Source: Xiphophorus maculatus (taxonomy: Eukaryota > Chordata > Actinopteri > Cyprinodontiformes > Poeciliidae). From it: a stretch of 64,000 nt of DNA. The stretch lies in contig NC_036456.1 in NCBI RefSeq assembly GCF_002775205.1, positions 20,395,468 through 20,459,467 of the forward strand, read 5' to 3'. Position numbers and translations under genes: made by a program. Below the pieces are notes generated by a model. The model searched no databases. It was not told the DNA's origin and saw nothing but the letters and a program-made list of their open reading frames with translations. How positions within the stretch are numbered: the stretch's first letter is position 1; each line of letters starts with the position of its first letter. This document shows, in pieces, positions 1 through 46,173 of this stretch.

Positions 1-906
1 CACAGACAGGAATGTTTCACACTGATCAATAAAGTTCAGCACATCTGCTACGTCTCGTGCCTCTCCAAATGTGGGAAAGTCCAAGTGGATGGGAGGTTTG
101 CCATAAACTACAGCCGTTCTACTAGAAGAGAGAGGTACAGCCAAGTGAAGGGTAGATACTCCCCTACTAGTAGGTGGTACAGCTGGCAGCTCTTCGGAAA
201 GCCCAGGTGCAGGTCGATCCTGATCGCCAGAGCATGCACTTTGATGATCTTCACTCAGCCTACATGAAGCCAGTTGTGTTGAATGGATTGTTGGTGGCCT
301 CTGACAAGTTGAAGTATACACTACTGGTGCCTGCACTGTAGAAGGTGCCATCTTAGGTGTCCATTGAACATCAGAAATGTCCAAATCACGTTCAGCCCTG
401 ATTAGGGGTCGGGTAGTAGTAGATCGATAGGCGCGCTTCAATTTCTCTACCTCTACCTTCCACCTATCATCACGTCGTTGTAAACACTGAACCAACTTTT
501 CTTCAAACTCTCTTAGGGTTGTAATCATACGCTGTTCTAATGCCTCACCCATACTATCTATATAAGTTCTTATATTTTGTTCTCGATTTAAGGCACTGGC
601 CACCGAGTCCTGATAGTTTTCCTCTAAAGTACTAACCTTCTCAACCACAGCTGTCAACTCATCTTTAAATCTAGAGAGATCTGCAGGAGTAAAACCTGGT
701 ATCTCTTCTTCCTCCTCCTCATTATTCTCCTCATTAGATGCATACAATGAGCTAAGTAAAGAAGTTATTTCCCCCACCGGATTTCTCCGGGTTACCCAGG
801 AATCACCTCTTGGGACATTATCTGTTTCTTCCGTCTCTAAAATGGGACCTGAAACTCTGTCAACAGATTCCTCAGCTTCTGTTTGATGATGGGACATTTC
901 TTCCAT
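1..906 (-). CDS. Gag-like ORF of a Ty3/Gypsy-type retrotransposon (3' part outside window)
   Basis: A continuous 302-codon frame runs from an ATG at 906 (second in-frame ATG at 897) to the window edge with no stop. It reads as an acidic N-terminal region (a run of six Glu near residue 66), a helical Glu/Arg-rich middle, then a linker. It ends with LDFPTFGEARDVADVLNFID, typical of the start of a capsid-like domain in LTR-retrotransposon Gag. The intact frame suggests a fairly young copy. The family assignment is inferred from this capsid-start pattern and the LTR-like leader upstream; pol is outside the window. It lies in what should be an upstream intron of the transferrin-receptor gene, in opposite orientation. 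Confidence 0.7.
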   Translation of the reverse strand, partial: MEEMSHHQTEAEESVDRVSGPILETEETDNVPRGDSWVTRRNPVGEITSLLSSLYASNEENNEEEEEEIPGFTPADLSRFKDELTAVVEKVSTLEENYQDSVASALNREQNIRTYIDSMGEALEQRMITTLREFEEKLVQCLQRRDDRWKVEVEKLKRAYRSTTTRPLIRAERDLDISDVQWTPKMAPSTVQAPVVYTSTCQRPPTIHSTQLASCRLSEDHQSACSGDQDRPAPGLSEELPAVPPTSRGVSTLHLAVPLSSSRTAVVYGKPPIHLDFPTFGEARDVADVLNFIDQCETFLSV

Positions 907-1985
907 TATGTCAATAAAGTTATCCCTTTTACTGACACATTAATTGTTTTTAACAAAACCCCACACAACAAAAACATTCAAATGCTGTACATCACTTTAG
1001 TCATACTCATAAAAAAAAATCTCCCCGTACGGGCCACCACTCTGTAACAAAATCCTCGAATAAACGGGAAATGTACACGCTCAAGTGAGTCCTTTTACTT
1101 CTTTTTATACGAATTTGGTAATAAGCATGACCATCAAACAATGCTAGAAAAACGATTTCATTAATGAAAAGAAAGAGGGGACACATCAGCGCACTGAAGC
1201 GGCTACAAGCTGCCCGCTACATTTAATAATCAATTGTTTTCCTGAAATCATAGTATTTTACCCGTCACTCTTTAATTTTTTACAATTAAACAACAAAACA
1301 GTCAAATCTAAGACCATAACCCAGCCTATAAATCAAAAGAAAAAGAAGTAGTTCATCAATAATAATAGTCCATCAAAAAAGTCCATAATTAGGCAATTCA
1401 AAAAAAATAAAGTTCCGTTTGCGCAAAAAAAACAACGTTGGGGCCCAAAAATATTAATCCGTCTTCGTGCACCAAAAATACAAGAAAGAACGAAAAAAAA
1501 ATTGGAAGGGTCTCACCGGGTCGGCGTTTGTGTGCCCGGGCGGTTCCCTTCGTCAGGCCTGGATCGCGAGCGCCTCGGGTCCGGTCAACGCTCCGTGTGG
1601 CTCTACCTTGCCTCCAGAAGACTTTTGACCCCTTTGTGAATTGCTCTGGCCACGCTTTTAGTCCAGCAGTCAGTTCTCTCCGGGCTAATCTTGCAAGCTC
1701 CTCGGACCGTCGCTCGGCGTCTCTTCCAGCGTGCTGCCACACCCCTTTCTCTCCCCAATCAAGTGGCCTCTGTTCCTTTTTATAAGTTCCGGTAAAAGTT
1801 GTGACCCAGATATATTTTTACTAAGTGGACTTTCACAAATAATATACATACATACAAGACATCCTTGTATACATATCAATACAACAAAAATTATGTGTAT
1901 TTTATTAACCTATATTTTATTCTCGGAGGTTAATTTTTTTTTTTTTTGCTTGGGATACCTTATTTCATTGTGATGTCACAAGTGT
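907..1985 (-). mobile_element. Leader and probable 5' LTR of the Gypsy-like element
   Basis: Noncoding on the minus strand upstream of the gag-like frame. It contains a TATA box at 1776-1784 (TATAAAAAG on the minus strand) followed by a GC-rich stretch (about 1500-1740), then a T-rich run and GGGCCCCAACG near 1437-1450, where a primer-binding region could lie. TGTGACATCAC on the minus strand near 1970-1980 is a possible LTR start. No second LTR is in the window, so boundaries are uncertain. Confidence 0.45.
1776..1784 (-). promoter_or_regulatory. TATA box of the LTR-like promoter
   Basis: TATAAAAAG on the minus strand, about 870 bases upstream of the gag-like ATG and just before the GC-rich leader. 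Confidence 0.4.
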
Positions 1986-2748
1986 CTGATGAAAATGTTC
2001 TCCGCAGATGGTTTGAAATTCCCCGATTTTTCTTTTAACACAATAATGGCTTAAAGCATTACAAAACAGAAGCCCGTTATGTAGAACATTTTATATCATC
2101 CTTTACTGTCTAGTCTATTAATGTAGCGGGATGCATTTTAATTTCTGAGCCTGACAATATTTGTATCCCCTGTCTATTGTCCTGTTGATATGAAACTTAC
2201 AGAAGTAGCTCAGAGAACAAGTGTCATTACGTAGAAAAGGTAAAATCCCTCTTAACTCTTTATTTCTCCATTTTAGCAGGGGATGCATTTTTTGGCAAGG
2301 CCTATTATTAGCCTGCCGATATCTGCATGCCCTCTCTTCTCGGTATAACACCGGTCCAGGTCGCTATCAAGCTAATGTTCTGTTAGCAGCTGTACTAATA
2401 TTTTTTATAAACATTACCAAGGCTCATTAAAACAAACATTTGTCTTGGCTTGTTTTATTCTTCCTCTTTCTTTTCTCCTTTTTTGAAACATAGTTTTGTT
2501 AACTTAACTTCTGACCGGAGCTTTGGACCTTTGGATGTTCTGAACGGCAGCTAATGGTACCGGGGAAGAGTGCGGTACCTACCGCGGCCACCAGGGGGTC
2601 CCAGGAGCAATTTATTATTTTTCTTTTTGTCCATAAAATAATAATTTCTACATACATTATCACATATATATTATTGTAAAACCAGTTCATTCATAGTGAA
2701 ATTGTGTGTTTTTGATATTATAATGACAGAAATTATTACTAAAAAAAA
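1986..2748. other. Noncoding, no gene recognised
   Basis: AT-rich DNA without a supported exon. Probably transferrin-receptor intron or intergenic sequence and old repeat remnants. Confidence 0.4.
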
Positions 2749-3325
2749 TCAGCTCCACTGAGGGGCCCCTTGGTGGCCCTGGGGCCCTAAGGAGCTGCTT
2801 AGTTTGCTTATGCCTTGGAGAAAACCCATTTCGGCCGCTTGTATCCGCGATCTGGTTCTTTCGGTCATGACCCAAAGCTCATGACCATAGATGAGGGTGG
2901 GAACGTAGATCGACCGGTAAATCGAGAGCTTCGCTTTCTGGCTCAGCTCTCTCTTCACCACGACGGACCGGTACAGCGCCCGCTTAACGGCAGACGCTGC
3001 ACCAATCCGCCTGTCGATCTCCCGCTCCCTTCTTCCCCCATTCGTGAACAAGATCCTGAGATACTTGAACTCCTCCACTTGGGGCAGGACACCCCCCCTG
3101 ACCCGGAGAAGGCACTCTACCCTTTTCCGGCTCAAGACCATGATGGCCTCGGATTTGGAGGCACTGATCCCCATCCCGGCCGCTTCACACTCGGCTGCGA
3201 ACCGCTCTAGCGAGAGCTGCAGATCACGACCCGATGAAGCCAAAAGGACCACATCATCTGCAAAAAGCAGAGATGAAATCCTAAGGCCACCAAATCGGAT
3301 CCCCTCGACACCCTGGCCAAGCTAG
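2749..3325 (-). mobile_element. Non-LTR retrotransposon, reverse transcriptase C-terminal fragment
   Basis: A 167-codon minus-strand frame begins MVLLASSGRDLQLSLERF, just after where the RT active site would lie. It continues through the thumb (SKSEAIMVLSRKR, EFKYLRILFTNGG) to TLIYGHELWVMTER, a pattern common in fish LINE RTs. It is 5' truncated and loses similarity after about 2,750. A second copy of the same family lies at 54,760-55,290. Clade (RTE, I/Nimb or other) is not decidable by eye. Confidence 0.8.
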
Positions 3326-3901
3326 GACATAAAATAATATCTTACATATGAATGCTTGTCTTTCTAAGTAATTGTCCAATAAAACATCTGAAAATACAAT
3401 TTAAACAATGGATCATTACCTGTTGGTGGCGCTACATGGCATTGTTAGTTTTCACACCTCCTGTTTTTAGCTGTAGATTCTTGATCCACTTTTCTCCTCT
3501 TTTTTCTGTAAGTTTTTAAAATTACCTCCTTTGTGACCGACTACCTTAGAAACACAAAAATAACGTTTATCTTTCTATTAGAACGGTTAGAATAACCGTA
3601 CAGGACTCAGACTTTAGGCTTTTTGATGCTGGATCAGCAGAAATAAATGGGCTGCATTTACTTCCTGCCCTCCATCTGCATTGGGTCGCCTCGGTGCTGC
3701 TTCGTCTGAAACCCAGCAATAAAGTTCATCAGCTCTGATGAAAGGCTGTGGTTCATTATGAACATGAGACCTGAAAACTCATCATATCAGTCGATACCCA
3801 GACAGAAGGCCTCAGCATGAAGACATCAGCATCATGAAGTTTATCAGAGGTTCATCACAACAGACAGATCTATGACCTCTGACCTTTCCCCCTGCCTCCA
3901 G
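3326..3901 (+). other. Putative intron upstream of the transferrin-receptor exon
   Basis: No coding signal seen. It ends in a pyrimidine-rich acceptor (CCCCCTGCCTCCAG) at 3901. Confidence 0.5.
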
Positions 3902-4165
3902 GTGGAGTACTACTTCCTGTCTCAGTACGTGTCGGCGATGGAGACGCCGTTCCGTCATGTGATCCATGGGCGGGGCAACCACACTCTGAGCGCGCTCACT
4001 GAGCATCTGACCCTGCTGACCTCTGACCCCGGACGCTTCGACGAGAACCGCTTCAGACGGCAGCTGGCTCTGTTCACCTGGACGCTGCAGGGGGCGGCCA
4101 ACGCTCTGAACGGAGACGTGTGGAGCATCCGGCACACACACACCTACACACACACTAATACATAA
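3902..4165 (+). CDS. tfr2: Transferrin receptor 2-like, C-terminal coding exon
   Basis: After a strong acceptor at 3901 the exon encodes 87 residues and a stop. It begins [11 protein letters not shown] and contains [19 protein letters not shown] and [19 protein letters not shown]. This is the helical (dimerisation) domain at the C-terminus of transferrin receptors, type II membrane proteins that bind iron-loaded transferrin; TFR2 also senses iron for hepcidin control. GRG-HTL, FRRQLAL and TLQGAANAL fit TFR2 better than TFRC. The family normally ends WNIDN-F. Here the exon reads [17 protein letters not shown] and stops, the tail being encoded by the CA array. Upstream exons are outside the window. 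The gene is convergent with dlg4. Confidence 0.82.
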   Translation: MEYYFLSQYVSAMETPFRHVIHGRGNHTLSALTEHLTLLTSDPGRFDENRFRRQLALFTWTLQGAANALNGDVWSIRHTHTYTHTNT

Positions 4166-5096
4166 CACACACACACAGATACATAACACACACACCTACA
4201 CACACACCAATACATAACACACACACTAATACATAACACACACACCTACACACACACCAATACATAACACACACACCTACACACACACACATACATAACA
4301 CACACACACACACAGATACATAACACACACACTAATACATAACACACACACCTACACACACACAGATACATAACACACACACCTACACACACACCAATAC
4401 ATAACACACACACACACAGATACATAACACACACACCTACACACACACTAATACATAACACACACACAGATACATAACACACACACAGATACATAACACA
4501 CACACAGATACATAACACACACACACACACACTAATACATAACACACACACAGATACATAACACACACACCTACACACACACACAGATACATAACACACA
4601 CACTAATACATAACACACACACCTACACACACACCAATACATAACACACACACTAATACATAACACACACACCTACACACACACACATACATAACACACA
4701 CACCTACACACACACCCATACATAACACACACACACACAGATACATAACACACACACCTACACACACACTAATACATAACACACACACAGATACATAACA
4801 CACACACTAATACATAACACACACACCTACACACACACTAATACATAACACACACACCTACACACACACTAATACATAACACACACACAAATACATAACA
4901 CACACACACGCAGACACACACTAATACATAACACACACACCCCTACATAACACACACTAATACATAACACACCCACACACACACAGATACATAACACACA
5001 CACCTACACACACTAATACATAACACACACACACACAGATACATAACACACACACACACACGCACACCTACACACGCACACACACACACACACACT
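4129..5096 (+). repeat. CA-rich compound tandem array
   Basis: About 1 kb of (CA)n interrupted at 15-40 base intervals by CTA, ACTAATACATAA, CCAATACATAA and AGATACATAA. It starts inside the last codons of the transferrin-receptor exon, supplies its stop codon (TAA at 4163-4165), and would form most of the 3' UTR. Confidence 0.95.
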
Positions 5097-6867
5097 GTGA
5101 ACAGTGGTGACCTGCTCGCTCTGGATCATCTCGTCCATCATTCAGTCTTTAGTATCTCTGAGGATCAACAGGTTCAATGAAAACCAAGAAGATCTGCTGA
5201 TTAAATATTCATGATATTCTCCAGATACATAAATAAATTTCTGTATCATTCAGTGAAATGGATTTTAGGTTCATGTTGGTGTGAAGTTGTTCTGTTTTAA
5301 AACATTAAAGTTTGTGACTGAAATCTCCTGAGTTAACAGAAAACAACCAGAATATAAAAATAATAAAAGTTCATGAACTGAAACGAAACCTGGAGATGAA
5401 AAATAAAAATGAATAATCAAAGAATCTTTTGATTAAAACGATCCCGAGAGTTCTGATGGGAACTAAAGATGTAGATTGAGATGATGAGGCGTTTTGCTCC
5501 AATGTGTTGCCATGACAATCTGAGCAGCGCTAGTGTTAGCATAGCTAGTGTTAGCATAGCTGATGTCTTTACTGAACCAGAACCAAGAAACATTTCAGAG
5601 GAAAAACCTGATGGATCAACGATGGACAGACGGCTGGAATCCATCATCTGAGAGCAACAGAACTGAAGGAACAAGAATCATGAAGAACAACTTTAAAAGT
5701 TCTGGATGGATGGATGGAGGATGGATGGAGGATGGATAGATTAATATATGGATGGATAGATGGACATTAAAACATTTTAATAAATCATCAGACCCAGAAT
5801 CCCTAAAGAACATCCGGATCAGAACCACAGAAACGGAAGGAAAACATGGAGGAACCGATGACGTCACAGCGTAGGTGTAATGATTATATCTGCCAGCAGG
5901 GGGAGCCAAGTTTCCATCTGCCAGGTGTTTAAAGTTAAAATGGTTCAGATGGTTAGAGGCTGAGTTCTGATGGTTCTAATGGTTCTAATGGTTCTGATGG
6001 TTCTGATGGTTCTATCAGCACTGAGTTGGAGCCAACATTCAGTTTTATAAGGAATTTATTTAAATATTTGAATTTCATTAATAACTAATTTTTCTGTTTT
6101 TACAAGAAGCTTTGAGACCAGCAGCCTCCTCTGGTCCAGGTGTGTCTCTGTTGTCCAGGTGTGTGTTAAGAGTCTCTCCCTCCTCTTCCATCTGACCCGT
6201 TCCAGCAGCAGAACCAGTAAGGTTCTTGTTGAGTCCAATTTGGTCCCCATGTCTTCTGCTGAGCCAGCGGCTTTCACTGCTGCTGCCAGGTCCCATGGAG
6301 CAGGGCACTCTGGGTAATGTAGTCCTGTGTGATGCAGCAGCTGAGAAAGACTTGATATGAAATGTGATGCTCAGATCACATGGAGTCCTTCAGCCTGAAC
6401 AGAACGGCATTATGGGAGTTAGAGTCCAAACAGAGGAGGAGCAGAGGGTCGTAGTCCAAAAACTAAAAGGATTGTTGGTGTAAACGTCCAAACCGAGTCT
6501 GTGGTCCATGGAGAGGAGGACTGTGGGGGATGTAGTCCAAAAATAAAAAGAATCCAAACAGAGTTGTAGTCCAAATGGAGGATGACTGAGAATGTTTTAC
6601 AAAGCAAACTGAAACTACATTTTAAATCTTTCTCTGAGGAAACTATCAAATTAAATTAAATAAAAATTTTTTCTCAACAATCAGAAATATTTTAGATCTG
6701 AGGAGTTTAATTCATGAGCGGTTTGGTCTAGGTTGCTTATGCCTTGGGCCAGCTCTGACAGGAGAGCTGAGGGAGTTGTAGTCCAGTGGTTGTGTGCTAG
6801 TTGAAGCCCTGAATAGACTGTGTGTTTGAGCCCCATGGTTTTATTTACAGTCACACACGTCTGTATG
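5097..6867. other. Convergent intergenic region between tfr2-like and dlg4 genes
   Basis: No exon seen. AATAAA on the plus strand at 5232-5237 could serve the transferrin-receptor transcript. AATAAA on the minus strand at 6840-6845 could serve dlg4. Around 6,310-6,790 several near-repeats of TGTAGTCC occur at irregular spacing. Confidence 0.5.
6840..6845 (-). terminator. Candidate dlg4 polyadenylation signal
   Basis: AATAAA on the minus strand about 500 bases past the dlg4 stop. Alternative hexamers exist further on (for example 6055-6060). Confidence 0.35.
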
Positions 6868-7058
6868 CGCACACACACCCCCACGCTCCCTGTCTAACAC
6901 ACACACACACACACACACACACCTTGTCTAACACACACACACACCCTGTCTAACACACACACACACACACACACATACACCTTGTCTAACACACACGCAC
7001 CCACGCTCCCTGTCTAACACACACACACACACACACACACACACCCACGCTCCCCGTC

Positions 7059-7107
<49 letters not shown>
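6868..7107. repeat. CA microsatellite, interrupted
   Basis: Blocks of (CA)n separated by variants of CCTTGTCTAA or CACGCTCCCTGTCTAA at roughly 30-60 base intervals. It would lie in the 3' UTR of dlg4. Confidence 0.9.
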
Positions 7108-7108
<1 letters not shown>

Positions 7109-7341
7109 CACTTCCACGTCACAGAAAGTCTTAATAAATAAATAATAAATAAATATGTTTCTATAAATACTTGGATCTGGTTCTACAGTCTCTGATTCAT
7201 TATCTCAGGATTATTCGTCTCTCTGGACAGGAAGTGGTCGCCATGGTTACAGCAGTCTCTGGTCCTCTCCATGTCTTGTGGCTCCGCCCACAGCAGCTGG
7301 AGGAGGTGATGGTGGTTGCCATGGAGACAAAGCTCAGCCAA

Positions 7342-41013
<33,672 letters not shown>

Positions 41014-41214
41014 GTTTCCTCTCTGATCCACTCAAATCCTCTTTAGGGATTTTACTAGCCGCCCCGCTGCATGCTGGGTAATGGAGGCCTGATGCACAGC
41101 TGCTACCAGACAGCCAGACTGACATCCAATCAGATTCATTCATCCTGTTCAACAGCCAATTAGAACCGGAACCATCAGCTTCAATTGTTAGTTTACCTGA
41201 TCAGACTCTGACCT

Positions 41215-41825
41215 CCATCATCTTCCTCACTGACCTCCATCATCTTCCTCACTGACCTTCATCATCTTCCTCACTGACCTCCATCATCTTCCTCACTGAC
41301 CTTCATCATCTTCCTCACTGACCTTCATCATCTTCCTCACTGACCTTCATCATCTTCCTCACTGACCTCCATCATCTTCCTCACTGACCTTCATCATCTT
41401 CCTCTCTGACCTTCATCATCTTCCTCACTGACCTCCATCATCTTCCTCACTGACCTTCATTATCTTCCTCACTGACCTTCATCATCTTCCTCTCTGACCT
41501 TCATCATCTTCCTCACTGACCTCCATCATCTTCCTCACTGACCTTCATCATCTTCCTCACTGACCTTCATCATCTCCCTCACTGACCTTCATCATCTTCC
41601 TCACTGACCTCCATCATCTTCCTCACTGACCTCCATCATCTTCCTCACTGACCTTCATCATCTTCCTCTCTGACCTTCATCATCTTCCTCACTGACCTCC
41701 ATCATCTTCCTCACTGACCTTCATCATCTTCCTCACTGACCTTCATCCTCTTCCTCACTGACCTCCATCATCTTCCTCTCTGACCTCCATCATCTTCCTC
41801 TCTGACCTCCATCATCTTCCTCCTG
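41215..41825. repeat. 22-bp minisatellite
   Basis: About 28 copies of CACTGACCTCCATCATCTTC plus CT, with T/C alternations, just upstream of the dlg4 L27 start. Confidence 0.95.
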
Positions 41826-41910
41826 CTGCTGCAGCCAGCTTCGCCCTCTGGTGGCCAAACAGCAGCGGTGCAGCCTGGACTGTGAAACTTCCTGAGCTGC
41901 AGAAGAACTT

Positions 41911-43617
41911 AGGTCAGGGGTCACCAACAGGGGGCCGCGGAGCAAGTTCTAAAAATAGCCATTGTCATTAGGGAGCACTGCCAGCGAAATTATTTAATTT
42001 AATGTTTTTACATTGAAGTAATAACATTTGTTTCTATTTAGATTTTTTTAAAAAGTAAATTACAAAAAATGTGTAAAATAAATGGCTTTATGCATAAAAC
42101 ACCTGCAGGATTTGATCAAATTCCAGCAGCGCCTGCAGCTGGACGGCTGGACCCGCTCTGGTACCTAAAGGTTTTCCTTGAAGTAAAAAAAGAAAAGAAT
42201 CATTTCTGAAATTTTTATTATTTAACCCTTTAACCTTTATTATTTAACAATTAACAAAATTGTGGAGAAAAATAAAGATCTTATGTGTCAAAACTTCTTG
42301 TATGTAGCGCATGTCTGAGTGTGGGGGTCAAAGGGCATCCAGAGCTTAAATCTGATTGGTCAGTTTGCTTTTGTTTATTTGGCAGCTTGGTGCTTTTTCT
42401 GTAAGATAAAAATGAATGACAGGAGTTTGAACCTCGTAGTTCTAAGATCAGTTTGGATCCCGGTTGTGGTTCTGGCGGGTCGCCGGTTTCTGAGCTTCTC
42501 TGATGTTTCCAGAACTGAGAGCTGATGGTCACCTGTTAGCTGACATCTGCTGCTCTTCCTGAGCGTCGCGCTAAAACTGAGGGTTAAACAATTTAATCTA
42601 GTGGAAACGTTCCCCACAAGAGTAAAAATGAAGCAAACATTGTTGCTTCACCTTCTCCTCCTCTGGACGTCTGACTCCACCTGGACCTGGGAATCAACAT
42701 CCTCCTCTTTCCGTGGATCAACCAGGTCGGCTTCGCTTCCATGTCTTTATTATTTAGCATCGTTTGTGTAAAACCAAAAACAGGCTGCGCTGTTTTAGTG
42801 GTTTAGGTTTGTGCGGCTTTTGTGCGACGCCACATGATGCGTTGGAGAGGTGGTTCTGCTCCTGCAGGTCAGGTGCAGTGATAGTTTTATACCTTCCAAT
42901 CTGTCGGACAGTTTATTTCTACATCTGCTGGTGTCAGCCAGCTGGTGACCCGTCAGCTTTTAAGTTTGTGAAACCACAAAAAAATCTAATAAACCGGCGA
43001 CCCGCCAGAACCGCACACTGTAAAAAGTTCAGGATCTTAGAGCTACGAGGTTCAAACTCCACTCATCATTTTTAACTAATAGAAAAAGCAAACTGACCAA
43101 TCAGATTTAGGCTTTGGCTGCCCTTTGACCCCCACAGACTCACACTGATGTGGCTACATACAAGATGTTTTGGCACAAAAGATCTTTTTCTTTTCTCTAC
43201 AATTTTGTTAATAGTAAAGAGGGTTAAATAATAAAACAATAACTTTTCTTTTCTTTTTATATTTAAAGGAAAATCTGTACAGCTGCACCAATCCAGACTC
43301 TCAGTCACTTGTGGATAATTTAGAATCACACAGAAAATCTCCAAAAGGGAATCAAACTTAAAACTCTGAACTAAGAACTTCTGATCACATAATAGATATT
43401 AACCATATCTGCATGGTATATTATTACTGATAACTATTGTCAGTAGTAAAACATGAATATGATCAGGGAGCATGTAATCATATATATATGTTTATATACT
43501 CTTATTATAATGGCTGAAACAAGAAAATTGATGTCTGTATCAAACAAGTAACCCTTCATGTTGCTCTGGACCCGTGAAGCAGCTCCCAGTCTCTAAAAGG
43601 TTGGTGACCCCTGACCT
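41911..43617. mobile_element. Foldback hAT-like DNA transposon, non-autonomous
   Basis: Perfect 18-base terminal inverted repeats, AGGTCAGGGGTCACCAAC at 41,911 and its complement ending at 43,617. Inside, long imperfect inverted arms (about 42,236-42,490 and 42,985-43,215; for example GAGTTTGAACCTCGTAG against CTACGAGGTTCAAACTC) bracket a 0.5 kb centre. No transposase frame seen. Confidence 0.75.
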
Positions 43618-43825
43618 AAAGAATAAAGTTCTCCTCCTTAGTGTCTTTTCACTGCTAGCACTGCAGCAACAGCAGCTTGTGGTTAGCAGTTAGCATCAGT
43701 TAGCATCAGCATCAGAGTCTGAGTGCTGGAGACTCAGCTGAATCTTTACCAAGAGTCACATCCTCTCCTTCATCTCTACTCATGATCTACTGCAGCCACA
43801 GCAGCAACATGGCGGCTCCATCAGA

Positions 43826-43837
<12 letters not shown>

Positions 43838-43861
<24 letters not shown>

Positions 43862-45199
43862 CCAATCAAATTTTATTAGTATAGCACATTTCAGCAGCAA
43901 GACATTTCAAAGTGCTTTACATCATATCAAACACAGAATCACAAAGCAATATAGAATCAATCATTAAGTCAAGTTCCATCAATAAATTTGTAATTGATTA
44001 CATTTCAAATACAATCCTAAACAGGTGGGTTTTCAGTGGAGATTTAAAGGAAGTCAGTGTTTCAGCTGTTTTACAGTTTTCTGGAAGTTTGTTCCAGATT
44101 TGTGGTGCATAGATGCTGAAAGCTGCTTCTCCTCGTTTGGTTCTGGTTCTGGGGATGCAGAGCAGAACCAGAACCAGAACCTGAGAGGTCTGGAAGGTTG
44201 ATACAACAGCAGCAGATCTTTAATGTATTGTGGTGCTAAGCCGTTCAGTGATTTATAAACTAACAACAGTATTTTAAAGTCTATTCTTTTTTTTTCTATT
44301 CTAATATTATTTCCTGTTATAACCTGAGCTAGTGGGAGCATATAAATATTGAATAAAAGGGGTCCTAGGATTGAACCTTGGGGTACCCCACATGTGACCT
44401 TTGACCTCTTTGATGAAAAGTTTTCAATTGAAACAAAGAAATCCCTGTTCTTTATGTAGGATTCAAACCAGTTAAGCACTGGACCGGAGAGTCCGACCCA
44501 ACTCTCCAGTGGGTTCAGTAATATGTCATGATCAACACTGAGGTCCAACAGAACCAGCACTGTGGTTCTGCCACAGTCCGTATTTATATGGATGTCATTG
44601 AACACTTTGACTAGGCCAGTCTCTGTGCTGTGGTAACCATGGAAACCAGACTGGAAGGAGTCAAAGCGGTTGGTTATCGTTAGGAAGCTAGTTAATTGTT
44701 TAAACAGCTTTTTCAATAACTTTGCTGATGAATCAGAGGTCAGAGGTCAGAGGTCGGCCTGTAATTCTGCAGTAGTGATTTGTCCAGATTGTTCTTTTTT
44801 ATCAGTGGTTTGATTACTGCTGTTTTCAGAGCCTGGGGGAAAACGCCTGATGAGAGCGATGAGTTACTATCTGGATCAGATCAGCAGCAATAACAGGCAG
44901 GACTTTCTTAAAGAAATGTTCTAGAGTTATAGATCTAGGACATCCAGACAGCAGGAACTGGAGCTTATTGACTTATAATTTCCTGTAGGGTTTTATAATT
45001 AAGTAGTTGAAATTGGGTCATTTTTCCTGTATTTGTTTTGTTTGGGCTCAGCATTGGTACTGACTTTATAGTGGATGTTCAGATTAATCCTCTGATTTTA
45101 TTAATTTTCTCTGAAAAGAAGCTGGAAAACTGGTTGCAGGCGGCAATACATTGGAATTCAGGCGGTAACGTCACAGGAGGGTTTGTGATTCTGTCATGG
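43838..45199 (-). mobile_element. LINE copy (CR1-like) with internal deletion
   Basis: The minus strand encodes FQSGFHGYHSTETGLVKVFN, LESWVGLSGPVLNWF and [19 protein letters not shown]. It then jumps near 44,300 to RIDFKILLLVYK, losing the active-site block and the 14-bp array. The tail at 43,840-43,865 is (ATTG)n. The 5' end coincides with that of the copy starting at 59,482. Confidence 0.9.
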
Positions 45200-45750
45200 C
45201 GGACAAATCACACCAACATGGCGGCTCCATCAGACATGAACGATTCCTGAACCTGTTGCTGATTCTCTGGTCGGTTTCTGAGTTCATCTTTATTAAAGTC
45301 AGTTTCACAGCTCCATGCTGCCCCCTGCTGGCAGGAGGAGAAAACTACCAGCTGGAAACGAACCAGACGACCAGAACATTTGCTTATTGAAGGCCAGAAT
45401 TATACGAGCCATTAAAATACATTAATAACACATTAATAACCACAGGAAAACAGGACAAATGTGATGTATAGTTTTAGGAATGAAATGTAATAAATGAGCA
45501 TCAGAGAGCAAATAAAGCTAAATCTTTTTTAGAGTTCAGAAACTACTAGACAAATATGAAATTTAATAGAAGGAATCTGGAACTAAAGTGTTGATATTAA
45601 TATTTTAGACCAAGAAGAGCTAATTACAGGTCAGTGGATGCAGCAGGTCGAGGCAAATAAGGAGATAATCAGCAGCTGGAAGAGGAAAGAAAACCTGAAC
45701 CATAAACACTAAAAACACTGATAAATTATGAATAAATACTGAAAAACACC
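45200..45750. other. Flank of the BEL element, no gene seen
   Basis: AT-rich; no coding signal. Confidence 0.4.
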
Positions 45751-46173
45751 TGTAAGAGCCAGTTAATGGGGAATTCATATAGAATAATAATTTAGATTAA
45801 AAATGTATAAATATGCTTAATTTAATTTTAAGAAATTCATGATGAGTATATTTTCTGGAATGTATAACTTAGTTAATATAAAGGGATACTTTTATTGTGA
45901 AAAGTAATTTTGGCTTCCACTACGTAATGCATAACATTAATATTGCCCGTGTGCACGTTTGAGGTCAGATTGCAGTTGGATTCGGTGGAAGCAACACAAT
46001 TTTTTGACCGATCTGTACCGAGCCTTTCATTTTTTCTGTAAGTGAACTTTTGGAGTTCTTTAAGTAAACATCATATAAGAAGACTTGGTTTCAGTCGAGT
46101 GATTCAAATATTTGTTGTTAGACAAACTGCAAAGGTGGTACAACGAACTTTTGGGACGCAGAGTGCCACTACA
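45751..46173 (+). repeat. 5' LTR of BEL element
   Basis: TGTAAGAGCCAGTTAATGGG ... GAGTGCCACTACA. Begins TG, ends CA. Confidence 0.93.

Noticed and set aside
3902..4165. TFRC instead of TFR2-like
   Set aside because: GRG in place of GSG, and FRRQLAL with TLQGAANAL, fit TFR2 better, though a fish tfr1 paralogue is not fully excluded.
4246..4803. Cys/Val-rich frames in the CA array
   Set aside because: Low-complexity translation of CA/GT repeats.
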